Source: Cylicocyclus nassatus (taxonomy: Eukaryota > Nematoda > Chromadorea > Rhabditida > Strongylidae). Taken from it: 64,000 nucleotides of DNA. The position numbers were made by a program, and so were the translations under genes. Below are positions 11,809 through 24,225 of the stretch, in pieces. Numbering within the stretch: position 1 is the first letter of the stretch; each line of letters opens with the position of its first letter. The stretch is from positions 2,804,232 to 2,868,231 of the forward strand of contig CATQJL010000326.1 of assembly GCA_958299035.1 (NCBI GenBank), written 5' to 3'. Below the pieces are notes generated by a model, which did not search any database, was not told where the DNA came from, and saw only the letters and a program-made list of their open reading frames with translations.

Positions 11809-12463
11809 CAGGGTGTCCCAAAAAGATGTGCACACTGTTTAATTGTCAATAACTCTCTTGCTTTCATGTCTTTTGCCAAGCTTGAGGTACCATTCTTTGA
11901 GCGAGGTTCAACTTAGATTTACAGTATGGAGCGACTTATCAGCAGCTCTTCTTTACTGTAGGAGCACGGTAGAAATTTAAGCCATTGAAAGCGGTATTTT
12001 GCCTAATAAAGCCAAACAAGCCAGAAACTCTTGAACTGGGTTAATTTAAGTTGCTGATCCTAAATATAAAAATTGCACGTCAGTACACTGTTTCTTTCAT
12101 GAATTATTTCAGATGTAGGGTAACAACTGATTTCTCAATGTTTATCAGAAATGTGAATACGCCATCAAGAAAGCTTGAAAAACTGGTCGAAAGTTATGTA
12201 GTGAAATCAGCACGCCTGAAAACCTTGCTACATAAATTTTTAGACTTTTTTGAAATTAGTTCGTCAAAAGGCTTATTTCACAGTGACGCTGTACGCTGTT
12301 CATGCCGTGATCACAGTAACGAGGAGTGATTGGTGATTCGCTCCATACTGTAGATCTAAGCTGAACCTCGCTCTACAAACTGGTACCTCAACCTCGGCAT
12401 AACACGTGAAGGCAAGAGGGTTATTAGCGATCAAGCTCTGTGCACATCTTTTGGGACACTCTG
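11809..12463. mobile_element. CAGGGTGTCCCA-family inverted-repeat element
   Basis: The left end CAGGGTGTCCCAAAAAGATG and right end ATCTTTTGGGACACTCTG are complementary, and TA flanks both sides (11807-11808, 12464-12465). Subterminal arms of about 150 bp share TTGAGGTACCA, AGCGAGGTTCAACTTAGAT and ACAGTATGGAGCGA. The interior (12051-12329) is open for 92 codons on the plus strand but does not resemble a DDE transposase. Non-autonomous Tc1/mariner-like element. Confidence 0.85.
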
Positions 12464-12511
12464 TATAGTTGATCTCACTGATATGAAAATGACAAATTCC
12501 TTTTTCAATAG

Positions 12512-12615
12512 CTTAAGGCATTCGACCCTATCGTCGATAGAAGAGCAAACTGTTGGAGAAACTATCCAGGACGTTTGAAACTGCGTAGTTATTCAGTAAA
12601 GCTGACAGTGCTTCG
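12512..12615 (+). CDS. Isolated exon candidate
   Basis: TTTTTCAATAG acceptor, 34 open codons (...DRRANCWRNYPGRLK...) and a GG|GTAGAT-type donor. A second frame across the same bases also reads sensibly from ATG 12483, which lowers confidence in either. No continuation exon in compatible phase was found nearby. Confidence 0.2.
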
Positions 12616-12831
12616 GTAGATTCACTTCGGCTCCTATGTTATATTAGACCTCTTGGTTTGACGAACTTTGAACTCTGCTTCAGATTTTGAAAATTTCAAA
12701 AGTTATCTTGGTGTGTGTTGGATAGTGCTGAGTGGGCGTGGTGCGAGCGCAGTCAGTCAACCTAGCCAATCTAGGGTAAAAAAAAATTCGGAAAAAGTCC
12801 AAGTTTCTCAACACTGACTTTTATCTCGTTC

Positions 12832-13155
12832 ATGAATGCCGTAGATCACCTCAAAACAGCCGCTTGTAGAGCAAACTGCAATAGAGTTGGTGTAAGTCTA
12901 GCAGATTTTATCAGTCTCTAATAAAGTAAAGTCTGTGTAGTGCAGCAATGTGAATTTTATGCACAGTTCTGTTTTGAGTTAATGACAACAAAAAAGAAGC
13001 ACCCAACCTGTCTTTCCTATAATTGTTCAGTACGTACTTCAATTATTGAACTCTTTGGGGCGTCACTGCATAAACTATGTTCGACACTTTTAACCGAGCG
13101 TGTCCTTTTAAAGCCTTCCAAACCCTTTGCCTTCTTGAGGCCACATTTAGATTAA
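12832..13155 (+). CDS. Possible two-exon small cysteine-containing protein
   Basis: ATG at 12832 opens a 20-codon exon (MNAVDHLKTAACRANC...) that ends at a consensus donor, GGT|GTAAGT. After a 54 bp intron the acceptor at 12945 (TGTGTAGTGCAG) begins a 69-codon exon in matching phase 0. Its translation is ...QCEFYAQFCFELMTT... through ...FAFLRPHLD, with stop TAA at 13153-13155. The product would be 89 residues with several cysteines and no clear signal peptide. An antisense frame (13306-13043) is also open. I recognise no family; it could equally be a chance frame beside a good splice pair. Confidence 0.3.
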
Positions 13156-16100
13156 TTTCAGTATTATTGAATGCAGGGATTTTGCCAATCCGCATGGGGA
13201 TTAAAACAATTTGCATCTGCACAATTTTTCTTTCGTTTCCTTTTTGCTTTTTCTTTAAAGGCGCGTCAGTTCTGTCGCGTCTCTGATACGTAGCTTTGTA
13301 CTTCATAATTCATTGCGATCTCGACGGAATAGCTTGACTTAATGTTATAGAAGGAAAGTCCTGATTCAGGGTCTTGATAGCTTTTTATACGGAATCGTTC
13401 GGCAAAAGCTAGAAGAGGCCATGTAAACATCGATCATTTTTGGTTAAGTTGGCAGAAAATCTGAAAGAGTAAAAAGAATCAGGATTCGTCGGTATTTCAC
13501 ACATTTTGAAACTATTCTTTTCAACTCATTACGGATAATCGTGAAATGCGAGAAAAACTTCAAAATAAATAATCTCCTTGTTTTCCATTGTGAATTCGAA
13601 AATCATGACTTTTCAAAAAGGGCGTCTCAAAAACTTCGCTTAATCAGAAAGACAAGTTGAGAAGACCTATATTACCACGAATTCATTTTATTGCAATGTT
13701 TCGAAATTCGTGGTAAGCTATAGAGTCTCACGAAAATTCTCTTCTATTTTTCTGCAATCAGGTAGTCGCCGAGGCATTGCAAAGTACATGTTTTCTTTTC
13801 CATCAAACTATGTCAAGCAAATCCAAGATAGCAAGAAGTTACAAACTGGAATTGAACTGACAGAATAAAGCGTAGATCTGTGCGAGATCGAAATGACTAC
13901 AAGCTTTGTCGTTACTTTTGCACGGAAACAGGAAGGAAAAACTCACAGATTGTATGTTACTTTGTAGGGGGTGCTAGAAGTACCCAACAGACTTTCAGAT
14001 TTTTTATCAGATTATTTGCCATATATAGCGGACCTTGAAAAAGCTATCGTTCTTCATGCATACCGTTTTTGCTACCAGCCAATCTAAGCAACCTCGCCCC
14101 CCGCCCCCTCTCCTCTGAATTAATTTCGAGAAATGCGGCGTCTTATCGGTGAATATGTTGAGTTGATGTCACATATTTCGAAAAGGTTGCTAATGGCTAG
14201 AGATCCTCGGCTTGAGGTGTCCGAATTAGCGGTAAACAAAGTTCGATATAATTGCCGTATTTATTGCGTTAAGTCGACGTAAACACAGGATGCGTCGTTG
14301 TTTATTCACGCATCGTAGCATATTGCGATGTGCTGTGTGCCTTCTGATAAAAACAAATTAGCAGAATTGATTATGAAATATGGGTAGCCCCAATTCCCAA
14401 ATGAGCCTATAATACTTAATAGGTACCGCAAAGTATTCAAAATCTTCTTTCGAGAAGATAGATGTATTAGAGTATTGCTTGATTTGCACCGCTGCTTAAC
14501 CTGCCACTAAATCTCCCTGTCGAGTCGAACGCTTTCGTTTATTTTCCTTAGATAAATCTAAAAAATCCTCTCTGATTTTAATGAGGGAGCCGAGATGAGC
14601 TTGCAAATCTCTTCGCATTCTATTTTGTGCAAGCGGCATGAATCGCAATTATAGGCTATTGTTCTGTTTGTGCACGTCGAATACTGCCTTCTTTTTCGTT
14701 CAAGAACCAATCTCAATGGATATAGACTTTATTCAAATGCTCAGACAGAACTACTTCAGTTTATGGAGGCTCAAAAAGGAAGAACAGTATGTTATTCTAG
14801 TTTAATTTACAAAAGAAGTTTAGTCCATACATTCTCAAGTATAAGCCATAATGTTTCTTCATTTTTTGGAGGGTTTGATGACCATTTTTGTGCACGAGAT
14901 TTTTATTCCATAACCTTTGAACCTTTTGCATTCCGATTAGTTTCTTTAGCAGCGTCCAAGATTGGTACAGATATTTATTCCACAGTATACAGACTGACGT
15001 TTCGGCAAACTCGCCTTCTTCAGAGTCTGAAAAGTCGAGAACACATAAGTGAACTATCCGATCAAACACCTTATCGACTACAGAAAAGAGCCCAACCCTC
15101 TAGATAAGCAACAGTATCAACCAAAACGCAAGATTAAGCCAGTGCTCACCTTAAAAGATGATAGATCTGGTGGGTGCAGACCACTTATGCCAAAAACTGT
15201 ACTGCATTACTTATATATTAATCTAGTGACCCGGTCCTGACCTGACCTTTTGCATTCCGTTCTCTTACTCCGAATTTTGGGCAAGGAATTTCAACTTTGT
15301 GCCTTTAGCTGCGTCAACTGATGCGTGCATTTGTATTAGTTTTTGCAAGTTGACATCTGCTATTTGATCGCTACGTCTAGAGAGTTGTCGTTGGGCTCTT
15401 TGCGCTTCAGCTTTTTTCCTAAATTCAATCACCATAAAGCTAACAAGGACTTTAGTGTGCATGGTCAAAGTAATAAATAAATTATCTCTAATTACCTACT
15501 CATTTCAGAATGACCTGCTTGAAATTTCGAAATCGAGAGATCTTTAGAATTTGTCACATTTTACTGTTTGAGGTCCAAAAAAATTCGGTAACACTCCTGT
15601 ACATATAAGGAAGGGGCTCAAAAATCAAAAGGCAAAATGGTTAGAATAATCTTGAATCTTCGCGAAAACTGCAAAGCGCATATGACTTTACACTAGTGAT
15701 TCTATACTGTAGATGCAATAGCTCGTGAATCTTTTGAATATGTTCTGCACGGTTTCAGACCATGCAAAAAATGTTCCCTTGCAAATCATCAAATAAGTCA
15801 CAAAATCGTGGACCTAGCTTCCAGAAATTATTTTCACGATACTGTTCGCCATGCATCTATGAAATCTACTAGCTTGAGAAAATTTGACTGAATGGCATCC
15901 CAAAAATACTTTCTCTAGCTGACACATCTTCTGCAGAATCTTATGGCCGTCAGTGATGCTTACAATTCTAAAATTATTAGTACTAATAGGCTCTAAAAAT
16001 TTCTTTGAGGATACATAGAATCCACCTTCATGTATTTCTTATCTCTGTTTCTCGCAATTTTCTAAGTGCTCCATGATTTTCCAGGAATGAAATTATGTAC

Positions 16101-18190
16101 CTCCATTAGCTCCGTTTTTCTATACCCTCTGCTAATGACTTTTGGTGGAATATAGCTTTTTTCCATCTGAAAAGTTCAAAGATCTTTGCATGCATTTTCA
16201 ACTCACACTTTAGCAAAAAAAACGAAGCACAGCGCTGTTTACTCCGAGCACAATTCGCTGACAACTACGATTTCAATATTCAAAAAAGTTAGCAATACTT
16301 ATGATCAAAAACTTTCGGAGAACTTCTTTCTGCATTACACATGCTTATAGTAAAAATTTATTGCTATAGAACGCTTCCATTGATGAGCGATATCAATCTC
16401 TATTGATCTGAAAAAAGCGTAGGCTTTTTGGAAATAAAGCCTGAAACGTTTGCAAAATTTATTTTGCATCCATTCTACTGTTTGCACCCAAACGACCTAT
16501 ATGCGGTTTTCTCTCCAAGATATGATTGAGTAAAATTTGCGAAACGGAGTTGGCAGCAAATGAACCGTTATGAGCTGATTTGCATCTTGTATTCACTTAG
16601 AAAAGAACTTTCGGAAAGCGAAACTGCCACAGCGGCATGATATTGTGCCATAAGGATTCTTCCCATGACCCATGCTCTGTGATGACTAAGGGATTTTCTT
16701 AGAATTCGTCGTATAAGAGCTGAGCAGATTTGGCTTATTATGACACTCATACCTCTGACGGCGAAGCTCCTTTACTAATGTCTTTGCTGTCCGTTTACTC
16801 CCCATACACAAATCTCCTATGTATTTTTTATATTATGCGCATGTATCAAAGTGGTTTCTTAATTCTAGCAGTAGAGGAGCAGTAAGAAATGTGGAGCTTC
16901 ATTTAGCTGCTTTAAGTTATGAGCTTTAGTTATACATAGGAAATGCTAGGTTGGTGGTTCATGAGTTTTCCCCCAAAAATATTTGTCTCAAAAATGTTCA
17001 AAAGAATCTCTGATTGATTGGAACAACAAATATTTTATTTTACTAAGGACATCAAGAATCTTATTCGAAACAAACTCGAGTCGAGGAAAGTCTCAGAGCT
17101 TCTTTTTGTAGAAGCAAACGATCTGACATTCCCCCAATTTGGAGCTATTCATAAGAGCAATTCTTGAAAGAGCAAGTCCAAATCTACTAACGTCACAGTC
17201 TAGCCAATTTATTTCGAAGAACTCTCACCACTTTGAGATGTTAAATTAAGTGTGTTCATTTTTGCACTTGAAAAGAACAACACTGAAAATTTTAACAGTT
17301 AAAATATCTCATCATATGATGTAGAAAGAGGAACAGTGCATTTACTTTGAATGAAAAGTATGACTACATTCTAGCAAAGTAATTGTTTACGAATAATCGC
17401 AGCTCAGATGCCTTATTTTTCATGATGGCTATCGCTCTCTCATGCATTCTGTGTGATAGTGGGAATATTGAATCTCAGAATTGTTATATTTACTGCTTTA
17501 GGCATAATTACCTCTAGCCAAATAGAGAGCGAGAGAGAAATTTTTGCGTAATGCTTATGTGTGTCTATCGCCAAAGCTTAATACTCAGTTATGGTTGTGA
17601 AAGTAGGTGAATCACTAATAGATGTCGAATGTATCAATTTGTTATCAGCTCAAGTTTCATTAGTACAGCTTTTCATCTAAAATTTTTTCCTTCTTCTTCT
17701 TGTCAGACTTTTTTCTTTTTACCGTTTATATCCTGTCATAACTCAATTTTCTCGAACGATCAAGCCCTACCCCAGCAAATTCGTCATATATTTGTCGAAT
17801 GAGGAAGACAAAATTAGACGCTAAAACGGAACGCCATTTGCCTCAAGTCACCTGCCTTAGTCACTCACAAACATCTGCTAATTCTATTTCCCGCGCGGAT
17901 TCTATGCTGAACTTGCAGAGCCTTCTAATTTTACAATGTATCTTTCGTATATTGAGGAAGTTTCATTGTTTTTCTTCTAAAATACACTGGAACAGACTTC
18001 TTCAGATGAGTCTAGCGAGCATGTCCTCTAGACAGTGAATATTTCACGACTGGCTTTTTTCAGAACATCGGACATTTGCACACGCAAGGTGGCATTTTTT
18101 GCGCATCAACTTTAATTTGAGATTTATGATGAAAGTTAGGTTTGGAAACTTTGACATGGGATACCTCAAAAGGTCATGACATTACATGAG
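13156..18190. other. Large stretch without a recognisable gene
   Basis: Only isolated frames of 60-145 codons occur, without connectable splice sites. A short perfect hairpin (TTACCACGAATT / AATTCGTGGTAA) lies at 13672-13716. A C-rich run (CCCCCCGCCCCCTCTCC) lies near 14099. A minus-strand frame at 16750-16568 (60 codons) and overlapping frames on both strands at 14670-15107 were considered and left unassigned. Confidence 0.35.
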
Positions 18191-18223
18191 GCATACGGTC
18201 CCAAAGCATTTGGGACCGTATGC
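18191..18223. repeat. Perfect 15 bp hairpin
   Basis: GCATACGGTCCCAAA, a 3 nt loop, then TTTGGGACCGTATGC. All 15 pairs are Watson-Crick. It stands alone in non-repetitive DNA with no coding sequence nearby, so it could be a structured RNA or the core of a lost fold-back element. Confidence 0.7.
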
Positions 18224-18560
18224 ATCATATAATTTGGGTGCATCATTTACCAGTGGCTCCCAGGAATTGCCCTCCGGAGGATGAGGGGGTGGGAGGGGGG
18301 CAGCTAAAATTTTTTTCAAAGGTGCGTGGCGTCCGAAAAAACCTTTGGGGTGCTTCTCAAAACTTCTGTGGGCCCATAACCGCTGAAATCAAGAAAGGGG
18401 CGTGACTGCACCCACGCCCCCGAAAATTTTTTTTACAGGGCTAATTTGAATTTTTAGTAAACTTTAAAATTATATTAATTATTCAAAAAAAATGAACAAG
18501 TTACTTGCACAACTTTCTAACCCATGTAAACGAACATCAAAAATTTGGCGACTCATTTTC

Positions 18561-18570
18561 GGGGGGGGGG
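18561..18570 (+). repeat. Poly-G tract (10 G)
   Basis: Ten uninterrupted G. Runs of similar length (C or G) are at 25980-25990, 43658-43667, 46161-46169 and 47412-47422. Monopolymeric G tracts above chance length are a known property of Caenorhabditis-like nematode genomes. Confidence 0.9.
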
Positions 18571-19473
18571 ATATGATGGCCGAAAACAACATATTGTGAG
18601 GATTTTTTAGAAGTAAACGGAAAAGGTTGTGACCTCAGTGATGTTTATAGAGTCCACTTGAACTCGAATCCACTGACTCCACTGAAATGAGCGCAAAAAC
18701 GGTTCTAAATTTCCCTGAAATATAGGGCTCTTCTGTTTTTTACTATCACGAAAGAGTTTGTTGCGTTCCCATCTCGCAATTCGTTCATTTTCTAACGCAG
18801 CCTAGTAACAATTCGCGCTCTAGCTGCATTCGCTTTAACACGTCTGTTACTTCCGTTCAATTCATTTGGCTCTAGACATAAAGAAAAGGTCGAATAGAGG
18901 ATGACTTAGTCTACATTTACCATTTCATATCAATGGTTCTCCTCCTTGGAACTCATCGTGACCAATCAGCAAAAGCGCAGACCAATCAGAAATGCAGTTT
19001 TGGCAGGCGGTTGAACGTCTTTCCCATAAAAAACTGCTGCCGCGCGAGGCGCAACGCCTATGGTAGCGTTCAGTTAGCCGCAGGAGCATGAGACGCAGTG
19101 TTTAAACGTTGAAGATACTCGCGCGCTGCGTCGCGTCCGCTCACCTAATATTGCTTTTGCGCGTTGATTTGGAAATAGCCTTTGGACCTTTTGTGCGCTT
19201 CTCGTGTCCATATGCTATGAGAAGTTACCAATTACATCGAGCGATACCTTGATGGAATGGGGGTCATTAACATCCGCCCTTGTCCGAGAGCTCAGAATTA
19301 CAGGGCGCAGTAATGGAAACTATTGATTGCTTCCACCATCGTGTTTAGTGCTTATTGTCTTTCTCGAAAACTTCATCTTCTGGGTTACGTAACTTATTAA
19401 TTATGCACATTTACTTGCTCATAGCATAGTGTATCCATTTTCACTAAAATATCTTTGACCATAAATCTTGACA

Positions 19474-19731
19474 TAATATCTATCGTTCATTCGTTGACCG
19501 TACGGACTGCCGACCGCGTGGCGACTGCGACGCGTGCCTTCTAAACTTGCGAAAAAGTGACAAGTTGGACCGTGGCTTAAGATGAGAAGAATTCTTTGTT
19601 TCTTTTCTACATTATAAAGATGAGAAGAATCCTCTGTTTTCTTTCTATTCATCTTTTCTACGAAAACATCATGCACGCGCAGCGGTCGCCGCGCGGTCAG
19701 CAGTCGTTACGGTCAACGAATAAACGATACC
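19474..19731. repeat. GC-rich fold-back repeat
   Basis: The arm at 19474-19530, containing CGTTGACCGTACGGACTGCC and GACCGCGTGGCGACTGCGAC, pairs with the complement at 19672-19731 (GCGCAGCGGTCGCCGCGCGG, GTTACGGTCAACG). Inside the spacer a roughly 38 bp unit beginning AGATGAGAAGAAT is tandemly duplicated (about 19578 and 19618). Non-coding; the overlapping open frames on the two strands mirror each other. Confidence 0.7.
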
Positions 19732-20309
19732 TCAGTGGATTTTTTACTGTGCTGTCTTTGTTTTTCACCATGCAGCCGACTTTAGCCTTACTATCGGATA
19801 TTTTTTTCTCAGACTACATGAGAACGGATTAAAAAAGGACCAAGTAAACTATTATTGATTTGTAATGTTTCAAAACTTCTTTGAAACGTTTTTTGTCATT
19901 ATATTAGATAACTTCTATTTTAGTCGCATCTGAAATAGAGAGGCTGCAGTCATTTAACTCCGGATAAAGAAGATTGAAAGAAAAGATATATTATGTGCAT
20001 CTACAATTACAAAGCAAGGTTCCAGACATCGAACTGAATAAACTTCAATTTTGAAGCATTGCCAGTATATTCTGACACTTCAGGCCGTTTCCCGCTGCCA
20101 CATATTCACTATGACATTGCATAGAATTTGTCGCAAATGTTGATGCAGACTCTACACCGTCATCGGGCTCTTTTTCTGCCCTGACTGGTGAATGGTCCAG
20201 CTTCATCAATCCTAAATTGTTCGCATATTTGCTTGTTGTACCTAAAACTTCGAATTCTTACTCACATTCGCAAATCGAAATCTGGCAGAAAAAAACGTGA
20301 TTTCGAAAT

Positions 20310-20518
20310 CGGGGTTTGGCACAAGTGGCTTGATAAGCAAGCTGGATAGCCGTTTTTGGGAGAAAAACAAAGGGGGTTTCGTTTTTGTGACCGAAAACAC
20401 GAAATTTGCGACGTTTTTTAGGACGACGTTTCGCTTATTTGGAGATTTTTGGGGATGGCCAAGGGTCAAAGGGGACTTCGTAAAATTTTGGGAAAGTCAA
20501 GGGAGACTTCGAGCCCTG
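20310..20518 (+). repeat. CAGGGCTC dispersed element (copy 3)
   Basis: It starts GGGGTTTGGCACAAGTGGCT and runs through GCCGTTTTTGGGAGAAAAAC, CGTTTTTGTGACCGAAAACA, GACGTTTCG and AAGGGTCAAAGGGGACTTCG. It ends GAGCCCTG, the complement of the CAGGGCTC start seen in copies 1 and 2. The 99-codon plus frame across it arises from the repeat and should not be taken as a gene. Confidence 0.65.
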
Positions 20519-21381
20519 TTCAAAATTTTCTTGTTTTCTCTTAAATTCTTTATACGCTTTTTTCCATTCGACAGACCTTGCCTCTGTCTGATGTAGGCAA
20601 CGTCGCCGTTACTTTTCGAGGAACAATTTTTTGAAGCCTGGGAGTTGTATGCTTAGAATCATAAGCAAATAACGCAGACAACGCCGGAAATAGAAAACGA
20701 CGAGACAGGAATTAGAGGGACGCATCAAAAACTAAATAGTTTGACGTGCATTTTAGCTTTGGAAAAACAAACTCCCGTTTTTGTAACTGAATGCTTTCCT
20801 GCTTAACTTCTCAATAATCGCAACTTCCGAACCTTGATGCTTTCAAGTCGCAAAGAAGCTCTAACTTGTACTGCCCGAGTTGGATCGGCGGGTGCGAAAA
20901 CTCATGATTCTAATGCAGAAGAAAGATGTACAATTTATTGCTACGTTTTTATCGGCTTTCAGCAGTTTCTTTGCATTTGCAATTATCTTACATCACTCTC
21001 TTCCCTTCCCTAATTTTTCTTCTAACAAGCTCCACTTTTCATTGAGAAAGAGGGGGCGTGTGACTTTTCACTTGTAAGTAATCAAAATAACAAATTCGAA
21101 TATCTGAATCAGCTTTCGCTCCCTTTTCTATATTTTGGGGTTGGAGGTCTACAAAATTTTTGAAAAGCATCCCAGAACACTTTAAGGGCACCCTTTCTTT
21201 TAGAGATTCTTGTTTAACCAATTGCGCAAATTCTGCCTCACTTAGAGCTCTTTAACATTGCTTAAAGAGAACCTACATGTTGTTGACTTTTTTGATAAAA
21301 TCTGTCAAAAGCTTCATTCAAACAATCACGATAAGGGATAAGTCTGCTGTTGTAATGACGACATGATTATCAGTACTCTTG

Positions 21382-21613
21382 CTAAAATGCTACATTTTTC
21401 GTGACTTCACTAGACTGGTGTACGTCAATCGCTATCTTTTCACGCATTTCGACATCTTCGTACATGACAATCCCTACAGAATTTATAATCCTTTCTCGTT
21501 TAAGCCAATACGGCTCTTGCGAAGTTGAAGTATATGAATGAACATCATCGAGGTGAGAACTCCCACGTCGTTGTACTCTTAACAGGATCTCGTGATTGCT
21601 TTCTAAGCAAATC
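21382..21613 (-). CDS. Isolated minus-strand terminal exon candidate
   Basis: On the minus strand an acceptor TTTGCTTAG at about 21605 leads into some 74 open codons (...EILLRVQRRGSSHLDDVHSY... to ...SEVTKNVAF) and a stop at 21382. The translation is charged and non-repetitive, as expected of a real C-terminal exon. The only nearby upstream donor (a GTAAGC near 21744 on the minus strand) gives an incompatible phase in its open frames. Family unrecognised. Confidence 0.25.
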
Positions 21614-22594
21614 AAAGGTCGACCTTAGACTTTTCCAGTTCTCAACAAATCCAGTGGACTTCCTTTAAGTTGTGAATTGTCCGAATAAACTTCTATACGA
21701 TTAATTCAATTAGAAAATATGGTTTCACTTGAAATGCTTACCTGCTCAGCTTCATGATTTCATTGAAGAATTTTTTTCAAAGGTGCATAAGCAGATGTCT
21801 TTCTGTTATCCTTTCTAGTACTAGATCGTCACAAAGATTATAACTCATAACTATGTTTAGTTTTCAATTCTAGTAGACGTCGCACTAGAACTGAAAGAAA
21901 GCAAGCTTGTTGGTGTCGATAAAAACAGTCTCCGAAATAAGAAAAGAGGGTTTTCTCTAAAACAAAGTGATGGTCATATTCTTCGATTATACGTCCGAGA
22001 TGAGGTGTACTTTAGAAGAGGGTCATGAACAGCAAAGGACTGACGAACTTTGTACAAACATGGCGTCCTATAGTGCCTTTAATGGAATCCCATTTTGCTG
22101 AGTACACTGCTATAAACACCTAGGAATTAATCTTCTTATGCTTACGCATAGAATAATCTGCAGTAATGTTGGTTAATTTTTCCATGGTCTCCTTGTCATA
22201 TGTTCCTCTAATTGTGGGTGGAGTATTCTCTGGGGAATTCAAAAGTGGCTTTTTATACCACTCCCAAAGCTTTCAGACATTCTTTTTCATTTATGATGAA
22301 GCTCTTCTGAATCACTAATTTGGATTTCCAACTATTTGCGCAAGATTTCATCTTTTTTCCAAAAGGCTATGGTTCGGAATGTGAATTTGTACCAAACGCA
22401 ACTAACTTAAACGTTGAACATCAGATCTGATTGCTTGGCATACGAGGGCACCAATTTTTTTGGAAAAGCTAGCTTAGGTGAGAAGAGGTGCATGCTAAAA
22501 TAGTTGAAATGCCTAAATAATCTGAGTTTTGTGGAACATCATAAGCTTACTTGGCACAAGCGATGATAGAATTCGTGATCAGGACTATCTTTAT

Positions 22595-23256
22595 AGATGT
22601 CCCATAGAATGTGACTACTGTTCGATTGTTAATAACTCTCTTGTAATAAAGTTTTTCGGTAAGCTTCAACAGCGTGTCGTAGAGCTGGCTTCAACTTAGA
22701 TTTCCATTAGAACGAATCACCGATCGCTCTTCATTACTGTAGGATTACGATAGAAACTTCAAGCGTATGGTGTGAAAATAGCTGGCGTTTCGAAATTTTT
22801 TACAAAAAGGTGAAAACTTTTATAATAGGGTTTTCATGGACACTGGGTTCAATATTTAAGTATGTACAAGATTGCGAAGCTTTTTTAAACGGTGTAACCG
22901 CACTTTTCAGAATACTGAAATAAAGGCCGCTACTGCTTATCTCACATAACTTTTTATTGAAGCATTATGATAAGTTGCAAACTTCACGTTCAGAAAAAGC
23001 AACTATAATTAGTTCAGCGTGAAAATCTTCAGGTTGTTTTGATCCCCTTTTGAGGCAAAATATGGCCTTTCATGGCTCAAACCCTCTTCAAATTTTCTAT
23101 CGTAATCCTACGGTAACGGAGAGCAGTCGGTAATCCGCTCCATACCGTAAACATAAGCCGAAGGCTTTACAAAATGGTGCCTAAAGCTTTTCGAAAGACT
23201 TCATCACAAGAGAGTTATTAACAATCAAGCAGTAGGCACATTTTTGGGACACCTTG
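22595..23256. mobile_element. CAGGGTGTCCCA-family element
   Basis: Left GATGTCCCATAGAATGTGAC with GATTGTTAATAACTCTCTTG; right CACATTTTTGGGACACCTTG followed by TA (23257-23258). The arms repeat the GTTAATAACTCTCTTG / CAAGAGAGTTATTAAC pair and the block TCATTACTGTAGGATTACGA, as in the other copies. Left end more diverged than the right. Confidence 0.7.
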
Positions 23257-23680
23257 TACATTGAGTATATTCAGCTGAGTATTCATTCATTGGGATCAGA
23301 TGTCGTCATGAATGTTGAATTTTGGCTATTAAATTAGATGTAGATATTTTTACCTAGAGATATTGTCTTTGGCAAAAGTTGCTACCTACCTTTTCACTCT
23401 ATCGCGCTGTTATATCAGAATTTTTAAAGTGCATCGACTTTTTTTGAAGCTGAAGGAGAATGATGTTGTTTTTTGAGCTACTAGGCATCTTACGGTTTGA
23501 AGTATATCGTTTAATAGAGCAAAGCAAGCTCTACGAGAAATCCTTCAGGCACTTAAGTGATTCATCAAATTCACTGTGAAGCCATAATTTAGAACTTACG
23601 CCTTTTTTCTATAGAATCCACATGGTATGTGCTTTTACATTCATAAATACTCTTCATTGTATCTTCTGGCTGACAGAAGT

Positions 23681-23839
23681 AAAAACGAGAAAAATGGCAA
23701 ATACACCCTTCATCAGTCCGCGATTCGTCCGATGCGCAAGCCACTACCCTTTGAAACAATAGCCATGGTCGTAGCCTTAATCACCCTTTTCGCGAAAAAT
23801 AGCAGTAAGGCTTTTCTCGAAACTTCTGTGAAGGTTAGA
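23681..23839 (+). CDS. Isolated exon candidate with one hydrophobic segment
   Basis: The acceptor GGCTGACAG (to 23680) is followed by 53 open codons up to a possible donor, AAG|GTTAGA. The translation has a basic stretch (...SAIRPMRKPLPFE...) followed by a hydrophobic run (TIAMVVALITLFA), as in a small single-pass membrane protein. No partner exon was identified and no family recognised. Confidence 0.2.
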
Positions 23840-24225
23840 GGCCTGTAAATTCAATTGTTTTGGGTTATGAGAGTTATGTACATTTTAGACCAAAATTTAG
23901 CCAAGGAATTGCGAAAAAATAACATCCATGTTTATCCCAAAATGATGATGTCGTTCATCTTTAAACTTTGAGTTCAAACAACTTTATTTATATGATCATG
24001 AATCATGACTTTCTTAGGTCCGATCACTCAAAATGAGGTATACTAATACATGGTGTGTTTTGATTAAATATTATGGTAATGCATGGTGATCAAATCTCAT
24101 TGTTTATTTCAAATCTAATTACAAAGCACATAGTGAGGATTTCGACTAATCTTTTTTACTGTACTATTCATTTTCAAATGCAGTTCCAAAACACTGATAC
24201 GAGAACATTTTTTTCTAACTAAATA

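Noticed and set aside
14670..15107. 145-codon plus frame with a 90-codon minus frame opposite
   Set aside because: Neither translation is recognisable and no splice sites bound it well.
20297..20596. 99-codon plus frame
   Set aside because: It is coextensive with a dispersed repeat whose two other copies are not open in the same frame.
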